This document shows, piece by piece, positions 18,860 to 27,223 of a stretch of DNA of 64,000 nucleotides (position 1 is its first letter; every line of letters begins with the position of its first letter). Made by a program: the position numbers and the translations under genes. The notes beneath the pieces are model-generated. The model saw only the letters and a program-made list of their open reading frames with translations. It was not told the DNA's origin and ran no database searches. Where the stretch lies: contig CAWJMD010000001.1 in the NCBI GenBank assembly GCA_963843835.1, positions 434,001-498,000 of the forward strand, given 5' to 3'. Origin of the DNA: CAWJMD01 sp963843835. GTDB taxonomy: Bacteria > Actinomycetota > Actinomycetes > Actinomycetales > CAWJMD01.

Positions 18860-21847
18860 TCAGGTCCCCGGCCACGGGGCGGACAGCGAGCTCGTGGCCA
18901 GGGCGATCGCCTCCTCGGTGGTGAGGCCCCGGCCGTGAGCCCAGTGCTCCTCGATGGCCGGGTCCCCGGTCCGGCGCGTGAGCACGCCCACGTCGACAAC
19001 GGGTACGCCATCGGTCTCGGGTATCCAGAACAGCCGCCCCTCCTCCGGTAGCGCGTCGGCGGCCCCGAGCAGCTCGGCCGCGACCAGCTGCTCCCCGCGG
19101 GCCCCGGCGACGGAGGCGAGCAGGCGCAGGGCGGCGGCGGTGGCCGGCCGGTTGTGCGCCCGCCGCAACGGATCGAGGCTGGAGACGGCCAGCTCGAATG
19201 CGGCCTGCGGCTCGTGCCGCGCAAGCGCCGCGGCGGCGAGGCCTTGGAGCACCCATGCCTCGCCCCAGGCATCCCCCATGCGTCGCTCCCACACGAGCGC
19301 CTCGTCGAGGCGTCGGGTGGCCTGGCCCGGGTCGCCCGCCGCCAGGGCGGTCCTGCCGAGCATCACCAGGGACCAGGCGATCATCCGGGCGTCTCCCAGC
19401 TCCCGGGCTCCGCGGAGCCCCGCCTCGAGGGAGAGGATCGCGGCCTGGTGGCGCCCCTGGGCGCTCATCACCATGCCCAGGTAGAGCCGGCAGGTGGCCA
19501 GGAGCCACTCGTCACGGCAGCGAGCGGCCAGTTCCAGCGCCTCGTGGATCAGGGCGTCGCCGGCTACGTCGCCGGTGCGACCCAGGGTCGCGCCGACCAG
19601 CACCAGGCCGACGCCGGCGAGGAAGTCGTCATGGCCGCGGTGGTAGGGCAGGCAGGCGGCTGCGTGCTCGTGCACTGCCTCGAAGTCACCCTGGTGGAAG
19701 GCACACTGGGCGACGCCCAGGTGACCGGCAGCCCGAGCGGCGTCCGAGATGTCTGCTCGACCCAGCAGCACCTCCAGACGACTTCGCCCCTCGTGGGTGA
19801 GCCCCCGTACCTGCCAGAACCGCCAGAGCCGACTGATCATCACGACCGCGGTGTCCGGGTCGTCGTGTCCGGCAGACCACTGGACGGCGTCCCGGATGTT
19901 CGGGAGCTCGGCCTGGACCAGCTCCAGCCAGCGCATCTGGTCGGGCCCACGCAGCTCCGGCTCGGCCTCCTCGACGAACTGCTGGTAGGCGCGCGCATGG
20001 GCGGCCAGCACCTGGTCGCGCCGGCCCCCCGTGGCCAGCCGGGCGGCGGCGTACGCGCGGATCGACTCCAGCATCGAGAACCTGGGTTCGTCCCCGGGGG
20101 CGCCGTCGGTGCGCAACAGGCTGGCAGCGCGCAGTGTCGTCACCGCGTCGAGGAGGCCTCCAGCCGTGGGTGTGACCACAGCCTCGGCGACGTCGATGGT
20201 GAACCCGCCGGTGAACGCGGCCAGGTCGCAGAACGCCGTACCCGTCGGTCCATCGAGGAGCAGGTAGCTCCGTTCGACCGCCGCCCGTAGCGACCGGTGC
20301 CGCTCCGGGGGCACCTCGCTGTCGGTCGACAGCAGGTCCAGCCGCTCGTCCAGACGGGCAAGCATGGCCCGCGGGGAGAGGAGATCGACCCGCGCGGCGG
20401 CCAGCTCGATGGCCAACGGCAGACCGTCGAGCCGGGTACAGAGCTGCGCGACAGCAGGCGCCGTCGATTCGGTCAGGCGGAAGTCCGGCCGGACCCAGGC
20501 GGCCCGGTCCAGGAACAGCGCGACGGCGTCGTTCGTGGCCAGCGACTCGAGCCGCACACCGGGCTTCGGCAGCTCGAGCGGGGTGACGGGGTACTCCCGG
20601 CCGCCGAGCCTCGGCAGCGAGGAGCGGCTGGTCACCAACACGGTCAGCCGGGTCGCTGCGGCGACCAGCGCGCTGACCCATGGCGCGGCCGGTGCCACGT
20701 GCTCGAAGTTGTCGAGGACGAGCAGCTGCTCGTGGCGGCCGAGGACCTCCGCCAGCGCTTCGGCCGCCTCCGGGGCGTCGTCGGCGCGGACGCCCAGCCT
20801 CGAGCAGACCTCCGCGGCGACTCGCCCGGGTTCGGTGAGCCGGGTGAGGTCGACGAACACCCAGCCGTCGGCGAAGTCCGGAGCCAGCCGAGTCGCCGCC
20901 TCGACCGCCAGCCGGGTCTTGCCGGTCCCCGCGGGCCCGGTGAGGACCACGCACCGCTCGCCGTCCGCGCGCACCAGGTCCCGGATCCGGTCCAGGTCCT
21001 TGGCGCGCCCGACGAACGCACCGGGCGTGCGCTGAGGGGCAGCCCCGGTTGACGAACCGCCGGCGGGTGATCGGACCGGGTTCGGTGGGGGTGGAGCCGG
21101 ACCGAGGGCCGACGCCGTAGGCAACGCGAGGAGCCCCGGGTCCTGGCGCAGGATCAGGTCCTGCAGGCCACGCAGCGACGGGCTCGGCTCCACCCCGAGC
21201 TGGGCGACCAGCAGCCGGCGCCCTTCGCGGTAGACGCGCAGCGCGTCGCTCTGGCGGTCACTGCGGTAGAACGCGAGCATGAGCTGACCCCGCAACCGCT
21301 CGTTGAGCGGGTTGTCGCCCACCAGGGAGACGAGCTCGGCGAGGACGGCGTCGTGGTGGCCGTGGGCCAGGTCGAGCTCGAGACGTCGCTCGTGGGCCGA
21401 GAGCCGCAGCGCCTCCAGCCGAGCGATGTCGGCTCTGGCGAACGGCTCGTCGACGAAGTCCTGGAGGGCCGGTCCTCGCCACAGTGCGAGCGCCTCCCGC
21501 AGCAGCGTCGCCTCCTCGTGCGGGGGTCGCCGCCCGGCTCGGGCGACCAGGTCCTCGAACCGGGTGGCGTCGACGTCCTCGCGTCCTGCGTTCAGGGCGT
21601 AGCCGGTCGGGTGGGTGAGCAGCGACCCCTCTGGCAGGACCTGCCGCAGCTTCGAGACGTACGTCTGCACGACCTTCCGCGCGCTCAGCGGCGGGTCCGG
21701 CCACAGCTCCTCGATCAGCCTCCACCCAGGCACCGTGCCGCCCGCCAGCAGCAGGATCGCGAGCACGGCGCGCTGCTTCGCCGCGGGGATCGGGATCGGC
21801 CCGCTCTCGCCCCACACCTCCAGCGGCCCCAGGAGCAGGAAGTCCAT
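18860..21847 (-). CDS. AfsR/SARP-family transcriptional regulator with BTAD, NB-ARC and TPR regions
   Basis: A 995-residue regulator. Residues 1-90 form an OmpR-type winged helix (FLLLGPLEVWGE...RKVVQTYVSKLRQVL). The BTAD domain follows to about 245 (SLRGLQDLILRQDP). An NB-ARC ATPase starts at FVGRAKDLDRIRDL with Walker A GPAGTGKTR (about 306-314) and LLVLDNFEH (Walker B). The C-terminal ~450 residues are helical and TPR-like. SARP proteins activate nearby genes by binding direct repeats in promoters. Such repeats are seen on both flanks, upstream of the hydrolase and the secreted protein. ATG 21847 is preferred; GTG 21856 is possible. Confidence 0.92.
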   Translation of the reverse strand: MDFLLLGPLEVWGESGPIPIPAAKQRAVLAILLLAGGTVPGWRLIEELWPDPPLSARKVVQTYVSKLRQVLPEGSLLTHPTGYALNAGREDVDATRFEDLVARAGRRPPHEEATLLREALALWRGPALQDFVDEPFARADIARLEALRLSAHERRLELDLAHGHHDAVLAELVSLVGDNPLNERLRGQLMLAFYRSDRQSDALRVYREGRRLLVAQLGVEPSPSLRGLQDLILRQDPGLLALPTASALGPAPPPPNPVRSPAGGSSTGAAPQRTPGAFVGRAKDLDRIRDLVRADGERCVVLTGPAGTGKTRLAVEAATRLAPDFADGWVFVDLTRLTEPGRVAAEVCSRLGVRADDAPEAAEALAEVLGRHEQLLVLDNFEHVAPAAPWVSALVAAATRLTVLVTSRSSLPRLGGREYPVTPLELPKPGVRLESLATNDAVALFLDRAAWVRPDFRLTESTAPAVAQLCTRLDGLPLAIELAAARVDLLSPRAMLARLDERLDLLSTDSEVPPERHRSLRAAVERSYLLLDGPTGTAFCDLAAFTGGFTIDVAEAVVTPTAGGLLDAVTTLRAASLLRTDGAPGDEPRFSMLESIRAYAAARLATGGRRDQVLAAHARAYQQFVEEAEPELRGPDQMRWLELVQAELPNIRDAVQWSAGHDDPDTAVVMISRLWRFWQVRGLTHEGRSRLEVLLGRADISDAARAAGHLGVAQCAFHQGDFEAVHEHAAACLPYHRGHDDFLAGVGLVLVGATLGRTGDVAGDALIHEALELAARCRDEWLLATCRLYLGMVMSAQGRHQAAILSLEAGLRGARELGDARMIAWSLVMLGRTALAAGDPGQATRRLDEALVWERRMGDAWGEAWVLQGLAAAALARHEPQAAFELAVSSLDPLRRAHNRPATAAALRLLASVAGARGEQLVAAELLGAADALPEEGRLFWIPETDGVPVVDVGVLTRRTGDPAIEEHWAHGRGLTTEEAIALATSSLSAPWPGT

Positions 21848-21875
21848 CAGCCGCACCCCGCGCGAGGACGCGGCT

Positions 21876-21900
21876 CCGCTCTACCGCGGCTCGACCGGGC
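21876..21900 (+). promoter_or_regulatory. Candidate SARP operator upstream of the alpha/beta-hydrolase gene
   Basis: CTCTACCGCGGCTCGACCGG plus GC lies 49-73 bases before the hydrolase ATG. The two ACCG half-sites are spaced by 11 bp. It is nearly identical to the element at 18801-18825 and sits between the divergent SARP and hydrolase genes, so it could also give autoregulation. Confidence 0.5.
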
Positions 21901-21948
21901 GATGTCAGGGTCACGACCAGGACAACGCCAGCGAGGGAGGGCACCACC

Positions 21949-22770
21949 ATGCCGACGATCGACGATCCACACCTCGGCACGCTGGGCTACCGCACCAGCG
22001 GCGAGGGCTCCACCGCTCTGCTCCTGCTGCACGGTTGGGCCGGCTCCGCGTCCTACTTCGACTCTCTGATCGGCCATCTCGACCCCGACCTCGTCTACTG
22101 CGTGAGCCTCGACCTGCCCGGCCACGGTACTACCGGCGAACCACGGGCGCCGTACACGCTCGACATGATCGCCGATGCCGCCGTCGCCGTCGCCGACGCC
22201 TCCCGCGCCGACACGTTCGTCCTCGTCGGCTTCAGCATGAGCGCCAAGTTCGCCCAGTACGTCGCCCACAGGCACCCGGACCGCACGATCGGGCAGGTCC
22301 TCGTGGCGGGGTGCCCCGCAGGCCGGATCCCGCTACCCGCGGAGCTGGTCCAGGACTGGTACGGCCGCGCAGGCGACGCCGCACGCCTCGTCGAGGTGGC
22401 GGTCAGCTGCACCACACGGAAGATCCCCGACCCGGTGCTTGAAGCCTTCGGCCGCGATGCCGCACGCGTGACCCGGACCGTGCTGGAGGAGACGCTCGAG
22501 CTCTGCTGCGCAAGCGACTTCAGCGCTCTGGTGGCGGGCTCGACCGTCCCCACCCTCGTCGTGGGCGGGGCGGGCGACTGGATCTTCACGCCTGAGGCGC
22601 TGCGTGACGGGGTCGCAGCGCCGCTCGACCACGCGGAGGTGGAGATCCTCGACTGCGGACACGAGATCCCCGTCGAGGCGCCTCAGGAGCTGGCCGAACT
22701 CGTCTCGCGGTTCGTCACGGCGCGGCCGGCAGTCGGTACACGGATACGTGAGACGGGGAGTCCTCGGTGA
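21949..22770 (+). CDS. Alpha/beta-fold hydrolase
   Basis: A 273-residue cytoplasmic hydrolase with no signal peptide. Visible: LLLLHGWAGSASYFD (oxyanion hole, about residues 24-38), SLDLPGHGTTGEP, nucleophile Ser in GFSMSAKFAQY (about 93), an acid in VVGGAGDWIFTPEAL and catalytic His in LDCGHEIPVEAP. The elbow GFSMSA is a variant of the usual GxSxG, with Ser for the last Gly. GAGGGAGGG precedes ATG 21949. It diverges from the SARP regulator, with a shared operator candidate between them. Substrate unknown; esterase or enol-lactonase-type reactions are possible. Its 3' end overlaps the convergent methyltransferase by 56 bp. Confidence 0.88.
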   Translation: MPTIDDPHLGTLGYRTSGEGSTALLLLHGWAGSASYFDSLIGHLDPDLVYCVSLDLPGHGTTGEPRAPYTLDMIADAAVAVADASRADTFVLVGFSMSAKFAQYVAHRHPDRTIGQVLVAGCPAGRIPLPAELVQDWYGRAGDAARLVEVAVSCTTRKIPDPVLEAFGRDAARVTRTVLEETLELCCASDFSALVAGSTVPTLVVGGAGDWIFTPEALRDGVAAPLDHAEVEILDCGHEIPVEAPQELAELVSRFVTARPAVGTRIRETGSPR

Positions 22771-23482
22771 ACTCGCTTGTCTCCCAGTCCGCGTGCCGGC
22801 TCTCCAGCTCGAACCCGGCCAGCTGCGCCATCAGGTCGAGCTCAGCCGGCCAGATGTACCGGTGCGGGCTGCGAACGAGCTGCGCCTGGCTGCCGTCGCC
22901 GAACCGGACGTGGTGCGAGACCACCTGCTGACGCACGACGTCGTAGGTGTCCACGAGCAGGTAGCCCGGCTCGGACGTCCCGACCGTGGCCCTCCGGCCC
23001 GGTGGGAGGGAACGCAGCTCCGGCACCCAGAGCTCCACGACGAAGCGACCGCCGGGTGCGAGATGACGGGCGGCGTTGCGGAAGCAGGCCACCTGCTCCG
23101 CCTGGGTCTGCAGGTTCGAGATGGTGTTGAAGGCGAGATAGACCAGCGTGTACTCCCCGGGTGCACAGGCGGTGGCCATGTCACCCAGGACAACCGGGAG
23201 CACGCCCTCGTGGACCTTCTCGCGCAGCCGTTCGACCATCGGGGCGGACAGCTCGATCCCCGTCACGGGGACCCCACGTCCGGCCAGCGGGATCGCGACG
23301 CGACCGGTGCCGACGGCCAGCTCGAGCGCTCGCCCTCCGTCCGCCAGCAGCGCCAGCCGGTCGACCGTCGGGCCGAGCACCTCCGGGGCGAACATGCCCG
23401 TGCCCGGGGTGTCGTAGCGCTGGGCGGCCTCCGCGTCCCAGATCTCCTGCTGGCTCTTGGCCCAGGTCGGTTCCGGAGTCAC
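22715..23482 (-). CDS. Class I SAM-dependent methyltransferase
   Basis: A 255-residue enzyme with a Rossmann fold. Motif I is ALELAVGTGRVAIPLAGRG (about 48-66). VTGIELSAPMVERLREK gives the acidic loop, VLGDMATA motif II, and YLAFNTISNLQTQAEQ and HLAPGGRFVVELW motifs post-II/III. The region YDTPGTGMFAPEVLGPTVDRL is typical of an unassigned actinobacterial subfamily. The target molecule is unknown. GTG 23482 was chosen, with AGGATCGG upstream; ATG 23518 is an alternative and lies 4 bases after the stop of the anti-sigma-like gene. It probably forms the tail of the sigma factor operon. Confidence 0.87.
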   Translation of the reverse strand: MTPEPTWAKSQQEIWDAEAAQRYDTPGTGMFAPEVLGPTVDRLALLADGGRALELAVGTGRVAIPLAGRGVPVTGIELSAPMVERLREKVHEGVLPVVLGDMATACAPGEYTLVYLAFNTISNLQTQAEQVACFRNAARHLAPGGRFVVELWVPELRSLPPGRRATVGTSEPGYLLVDTYDVVRQQVVSHHVRFGDGSQAQLVRSPHRYIWPAELDLMAQLAGFELESRHADWETSEFTEDSPSHVSVYRLPAAP

Positions 23483-23522
23483 AGCCCGATCCTGGCGGAG
23501 CCGGCTCGGGGAGGCCATCGCA

Positions 23523-24344
23523 TTACAGGTCCAGGCGCGTGGTTGCGGTCGTGCCGTCGCGGTACGTGACCGCGACGTCGACGCCGTCGCTGCTGGCGTC
23601 GTCCAGCTCGTCACCGGGCAGCCAGAAGGCGAAGTGGCCCTGGGACACCGTGGCGACGACCTGACCGCGCGCCTGGCTGTCGTAGGCGATCGCGATGACA
23701 TCGGAGCCCGCGACTCCCGCTGCGAGGGACACCGGGTTGCCGCCGACGCTCCCGGCACCGAGGTCTGTCGCAGCGAGCTCCCGCGGTCCGGGGGCGGTGC
23801 GGCCGCCGGCGGCGCCGACGGAGCCGATCCAGGAGTCGAACAGCTGCGGCGACCCGTCGGTGACGCACAGGGCCGAGAACCCGTCGGCCCCAGCCAGGAC
23901 GACGGTGGTCCACACCCCTCGCGACTCGACGATGACGGGGGCCGCTGCTCCCAGTCGGTCGCCGTACTCGCCCGCAGGTCCGTCCTGCTGTTGCTCACGG
24001 CAGGCCTCGGCCGCGGCCTCGCGGTCCGCTGCCGACATGGCCTGCGGGGTCGGGGTCCAGGTGGCGAACGCGGAGTCACCCCCCGTCACGGACGGCAGCG
24101 CCACCACGGCGGTCGTGATCGCGGCGACGGCCGCACCAGCAAGGGCGAGCCGACGGACGGTGGGGACGCGGCGACGTGGCGCCGTGCCGCCGGCCGCTGG
24201 AAGGGGCACCTCCCGGCCGCGGTCCGGTGCCGTCCCCAGGATGCGCGCGAGGTCCGCGCGGGCTCGCGTGCCTCGCGGGTCGGCGTGGTGGTCTGCGGGG
24301 TCGAGGGTCCGCAAGGTGGTGAGGATGTCGTGGTCACGGGACAT
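23523..24344 (-). CDS. Anti-sigma factor-like single-pass membrane protein
   Basis: A 273-residue protein encoded directly after, and overlapping by 11 bases, an ECF-type sigma factor. It has a cytoplasmic N-terminal section of about 65 residues starting HDILTTLRTLDPADHH, one transmembrane helix (RLALAGAAVAAITTAVVAL, about 64-84) and an exported domain with two cysteines. This layout and gene pairing suggest a membrane anti-sigma factor that senses an external signal. No zinc-binding HxxxCxxC motif is present, so it is not of the ZAS type. Inference rests on topology and operon position. Confidence 0.65.
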   Translation of the reverse strand: MSRDHDILTTLRTLDPADHHADPRGTRARADLARILGTAPDRGREVPLPAAGGTAPRRRVPTVRRLALAGAAVAAITTAVVALPSVTGGDSAFATWTPTPQAMSAADREAAAEACREQQQDGPAGEYGDRLGAAAPVIVESRGVWTTVVLAGADGFSALCVTDGSPQLFDSWIGSVGAAGGRTAPGPRELAATDLGAGSVGGNPVSLAAGVAGSDVIAIAYDSQARGQVVATVSQGHFAFWLPGDELDDASSDGVDVAVTYRDGTTATTRLDL

Positions 24345-24903
24345 CGCAGGTGGTCCTCTCAGGAAGGCGGCCGGTGGTGGCCTGCGGCAGGTGGGTGAGG
24401 TGAGCTCGGAGCGCGCGCCGCGCCCGGCTCAGGCGTAGGCGGAACGCGACCGGCGAGATGCCGATCACGGCCGCTGCTTCCGGAGCCCTGAGCTCCTCGA
24501 GGGCCGAGAGGGACAGGGCTTCCTGGTGGACGTCGGACAGCCTCGTCCAGGCCCTCGCCAGGTCGAGACGGCTCACCACCAGGTCGACATGCGGATCGTC
24601 GCCTGACGTCAGGGACGTGGCCTCTGCGAGGTGGACACCGAGGGCGCGCCGGCGTTGCTCCCCGCGATGCGCGTTGAGCAGCAGGTTCCGGGCGACCCCG
24701 AACACCCAGGCCCGTGCGTCCTCGGGCCGGTCCGGCAGCTCGTCCAGGCGCCGCCAGGCGACCAGGAACGCGTCAGCGACGACGTCCTCGGCGTGGTGGG
24801 GGAGCGCGCGCCGCTGGACGAAGCGGAGCAGGTCGGCGTAGGTCGAGTCGTACAGCGACGAGAACGTCGACTCCGGATCGGGAGCCCGTGTGGGGTGGTT
24901 CAT
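24334..24903 (-). CDS. RNA polymerase sigma factor, ECF-type
   Basis: A 189-residue sigma-70 family factor. Region 2 covers about residues 14-80 (LYDSTYADLLRFVQRRAL, HAEDVVADAFLVAWRRL, WVFGVARNLLLNAHRG). Region 4 is the helix-turn-helix around LSALEELRAPEAAAVIGISPV with RLRLSRARRALR at about 115-165. It directs RNA polymerase to its own set of promoters, probably under control of the overlapping membrane protein. ATG 24903. It diverges from the ArsR gene over 92 bp. Confidence 0.92.
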   Translation of the reverse strand: MNHPTRAPDPESTFSSLYDSTYADLLRFVQRRALPHHAEDVVADAFLVAWRRLDELPDRPEDARAWVFGVARNLLLNAHRGEQRRRALGVHLAEATSLTSGDDPHVDLVVSRLDLARAWTRLSDVHQEALSLSALEELRAPEAAAVIGISPVAFRLRLSRARRALRAHLTHLPQATTGRLPERTTCDVP

Positions 24904-24986
24904 GCCCCGTACCTGTCCGCCATCGCGCCGAGTGTGTCAACCAGAAGGGAGCAGAGCCTTGCGCCGCGCCCGGCACGGGCGTAACG

Positions 24987-25004
24987 TACAATCAAATGGT
25001 TGTA
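24987..25004 (+). promoter_or_regulatory. ArsR-type operator overlapping the arsR-like start codon
   Basis: TACAATCAAATGGTTGTA is an 18-bp inverted repeat, 7 of 8 arm positions matching around the centre, and the ATG of the regulator (24996-24998) lies inside it. Placement across the start codon implies tight autorepression. Confidence 0.65.
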
Positions 25005-25388
25005 GATCAAGGTTCGCGCGAGGACCGGCTCTTCCACGCGCTCGCCGATGCCACCCGGCGGGAGATCGTCGCCACGGTGCTGACCGCCGACCACTCGGTG
25101 TCGGACCTGGCGCGTCGCTTCCCGATGAGCTTCGCGGCGGTGCAGAAGCACGTGGCGGTGCTCGAGAAGGCCGGGCTGGTGACCAAGCGGCGACAGGGAA
25201 GGGAGCAGCGGGTGCGCGGCGACGTGGAGGCACTGCGCGAGGCAGGGCTGCTGCTGACCCGCCTCGAGAGCCTGTGGCGTGAACGCGTCGACCGGATCGG
25301 CGCGATCCTCGCCGAGCCGGACGCACCCACCGACAGCGGCACCGACACCGACCAGGCCGGCTACGCCGGCGACCGTGGACCACAGTGA
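24996..25388 (+). CDS. ArsR-family winged-helix repressor
   Basis: A 130-residue regulator. The winged helix covers residues 8-95: LFHALADATRREIVATVL, SVSDLARRFPMSFAAVQKHV (recognition helix) and LEKAGLVTKRRQGREQRV (wing). No metal-binding ELCVC-type motif is present; it belongs to the group paired with SRPBCC (AHSA1) proteins. ATG 24996 sits inside an inverted repeat that is its likely operator. The SRPBCC gene follows after 18 bases, so the two form an autoregulated pair. A Thr/Asp-rich tail follows the domain. Confidence 0.9.
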   Translation: MVVDQGSREDRLFHALADATRREIVATVLTADHSVSDLARRFPMSFAAVQKHVAVLEKAGLVTKRRQGREQRVRGDVEALREAGLLLTRLESLWRERVDRIGAILAEPDAPTDSGTDTDQAGYAGDRGPQ

Positions 25389-25406
25389 ACCGATGAGGAG
25401 ACGACC

Positions 25407-25895
25407 GTGACCGTGACCGACGTGACCAAGGACCCGCAGAACCTGACCCTGACCGTGGTCTCCGAGTTCGACGCCCCCATCGACCGGGTGTGGCAGGTCT
25501 GGAGCGACCCACGACAGCTGGAGCGGTGGTGGGGACCGCCGAGCCATCCCGCCACGGTGCTCGACCACGACCTGACCCCCGGCGGCATCGTGACCTACGT
25601 GATGACCGGCCCGGAGGGGGACAAGCACCATGGCTGGTGGCGCGTCGCGGCAGTCAGCCCGCCCCGCAGCCTGGAGTTCGAGGACGGTTTCGGTGAGCAG
25701 GCGGGCACGGCGCCGGCTGGCATGCCGACGGTCGCCACGACCGTCACGCTCGGCGAGCGCCCCGGGGGCGGCACCACGATGCAGATCCTCACGACGTTCC
25801 CCACGGTCGAGGCGATGGAGCAGATCCTGGCCATGGGGGTGGAGCAGGGACTGTCCGAGGCGCTGGGGCAGCTCGACGCGCTCCTGGCCGGCTAG
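25407..25895 (+). CDS. SRPBCC (AHSA1-type) domain protein
   Basis: A 162-residue helix-grip protein. Typical landmarks: EFDAPIDRVWQVWSDPRQLERWWGP at the start (split here as EFDAPIDRVW and LERWWGPP), then YVMTGPEGDKHHGWWRV, PPRSLEFEDGF and a C-terminal long helix with MEQILAMGVEQGLSEAL. These proteins bind hydrophobic ligands, and some are linked to stress or ligand sensing, but the ligand here is unknown. GTG 25407 follows a GAGGAGAC site. Cotranscribed with the ArsR repressor 18 bases upstream. Confidence 0.9.
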   Translation: MTVTDVTKDPQNLTLTVVSEFDAPIDRVWQVWSDPRQLERWWGPPSHPATVLDHDLTPGGIVTYVMTGPEGDKHHGWWRVAAVSPPRSLEFEDGFGEQAGTAPAGMPTVATTVTLGERPGGGTTMQILTTFPTVEAMEQILAMGVEQGLSEALGQLDALLAG

Positions 25896-25915
25896 GGCCC
25901 GCACGGTCGGCCAGG

Positions 25916-27154
25916 TCAGACCGGGGTGGCTGCCGGCGACCGGCCGAGGCCACCCGCGGCGCAGACCCGGTCCTTGCCGCTGCGCTTGGCGTCGAACAGG
26001 AGCTCGTCGGCGCGGCGCCAGAGCTCCTCGCCGTCCATGCCCCCCGAGTGGAACGCCACGCCGATGCTCACCGTCACGTCGAGGCCCTCGAGTCGACCCT
26101 CCCACTCTGCGGTCCGCACCGAGTCGACCATCCGCCGGGCCACCGCCACCGCGGACTTGCCGTCCGTGGCGGGCAGGAGGACGAGGAACTCCTCGCCGCC
26201 GACGCGGCCGATGACGTCGCCGAGGCCGGTGACGGCGCGGAGCAGGCCGGCGATCTCTCGCAGGACGCGGTCGCCTCCGGCGTGCCCGTAGCACTCGTTG
26301 ACCGCCTTGAAGTCGTCCACGTCCAGGGCAAGGACCGCAAGGACGGTGCCGCCGACCCCGGCCGCGTCGACCAGTCGCGCGAGCTGGTCGTCCACGTACC
26401 TGCGGTTGTGCAGGCCGGTCAGCGGGTCACGCAGAGACGCGTCACGCAGGGCGGCGGTCCGCTCGGCCACGCGGGCCTCGAGGCGCTCGTTGGCGGCCCG
26501 CAGGTCGCGGGCGAGCCGCTCCGACCGGTCCCTCTCGGTCCTGGCCCGCTGCAGCGCGTGGCGGATCCCGACGGCGTTGACGACGGCCATCAGGGTGGTG
26601 AGCGCGGACACGACGATCACGACGAACACCTGCTCGGTGAACGTGATCGGTCGCGTGTTCCCGCCCACCAGGGAGGGGAGGCCCAGGATCAGCAGGAGTG
26701 ACGCGAGCAGGGCCGGGGCCACCAGCGCCGGGCGCATGAGCGTGCCTGCGAAGGTGATGATGAGCAGCGCGAAGATGGGCGCCGTCGTGACCGTCCCCAC
26801 CTGCAGTACGCCCAGGACGAGTGCCAGCGCGTACCCGCCCAGCATGAGTACCAGCGCCAGGTCGACGTAGCCGCGACGAGCCAGCCAGACCACCAGCAGG
26901 TAGACGAGGCTGACACCGAGGAACGCCGCCGTGTACACGTGACCGTCGGGCAGCATCAGGGTGAGGGGCGCCGTCACCAGTCCGATCGAGCCGAGGCCGC
27001 AGGCGAGCAGGACCAGCACCCGGCCGCGGCGGCGGACATCCTCGTCGGGGTGGTCCACCCGGAGCAGGCCGGAGCGGGCGGCGAGTCCGCGGACCCGCTG
27101 CGTGAGCGTCGACCACACCCCCTTCACCCCCGGAGGATCGGCCGTCGACGGCAC
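25916..27154 (-). CDS. Membrane-anchored diguanylate cyclase (GGDEF domain)
   Basis: A 412-residue protein that should make cyclic di-GMP. Six hydrophobic segments span about residues 45-195. A coiled-coil linker follows (RARTERDRSERLARDLRAAN region, 200-235). The GGDEF domain runs from RDPLTGLHNRRYVDDQL (about 245) and has an intact active site GGEEF (about 327-331). The position of the RxxD inhibitory site is GLGD, so product feedback through the canonical I-site is unlikely. GTG 27154 has a CAAGGAC site. It is divergent from a PH-domain gene. No phosphodiesterase is in the window. Confidence 0.92.
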   Translation of the reverse strand: MPSTADPPGVKGVWSTLTQRVRGLAARSGLLRVDHPDEDVRRRGRVLVLLACGLGSIGLVTAPLTLMLPDGHVYTAAFLGVSLVYLLVVWLARRGYVDLALVLMLGGYALALVLGVLQVGTVTTAPIFALLIITFAGTLMRPALVAPALLASLLLILGLPSLVGGNTRPITFTEQVFVVIVVSALTTLMAVVNAVGIRHALQRARTERDRSERLARDLRAANERLEARVAERTAALRDASLRDPLTGLHNRRYVDDQLARLVDAAGVGGTVLAVLALDVDDFKAVNECYGHAGGDRVLREIAGLLRAVTGLGDVIGRVGGEEFLVLLPATDGKSAVAVARRMVDSVRTAEWEGRLEGLDVTVSIGVAFHSGGMDGEELWRRADELLFDAKRSGKDRVCAAGGLGRSPAATPV

Positions 27155-27223
27155 GTCCTTGAGGCGGGGCCGCGTCTACGCTGCGGGGGAGCCGGACGCA
27201 CCGGCCCCGAGGCGGGAGACCAC

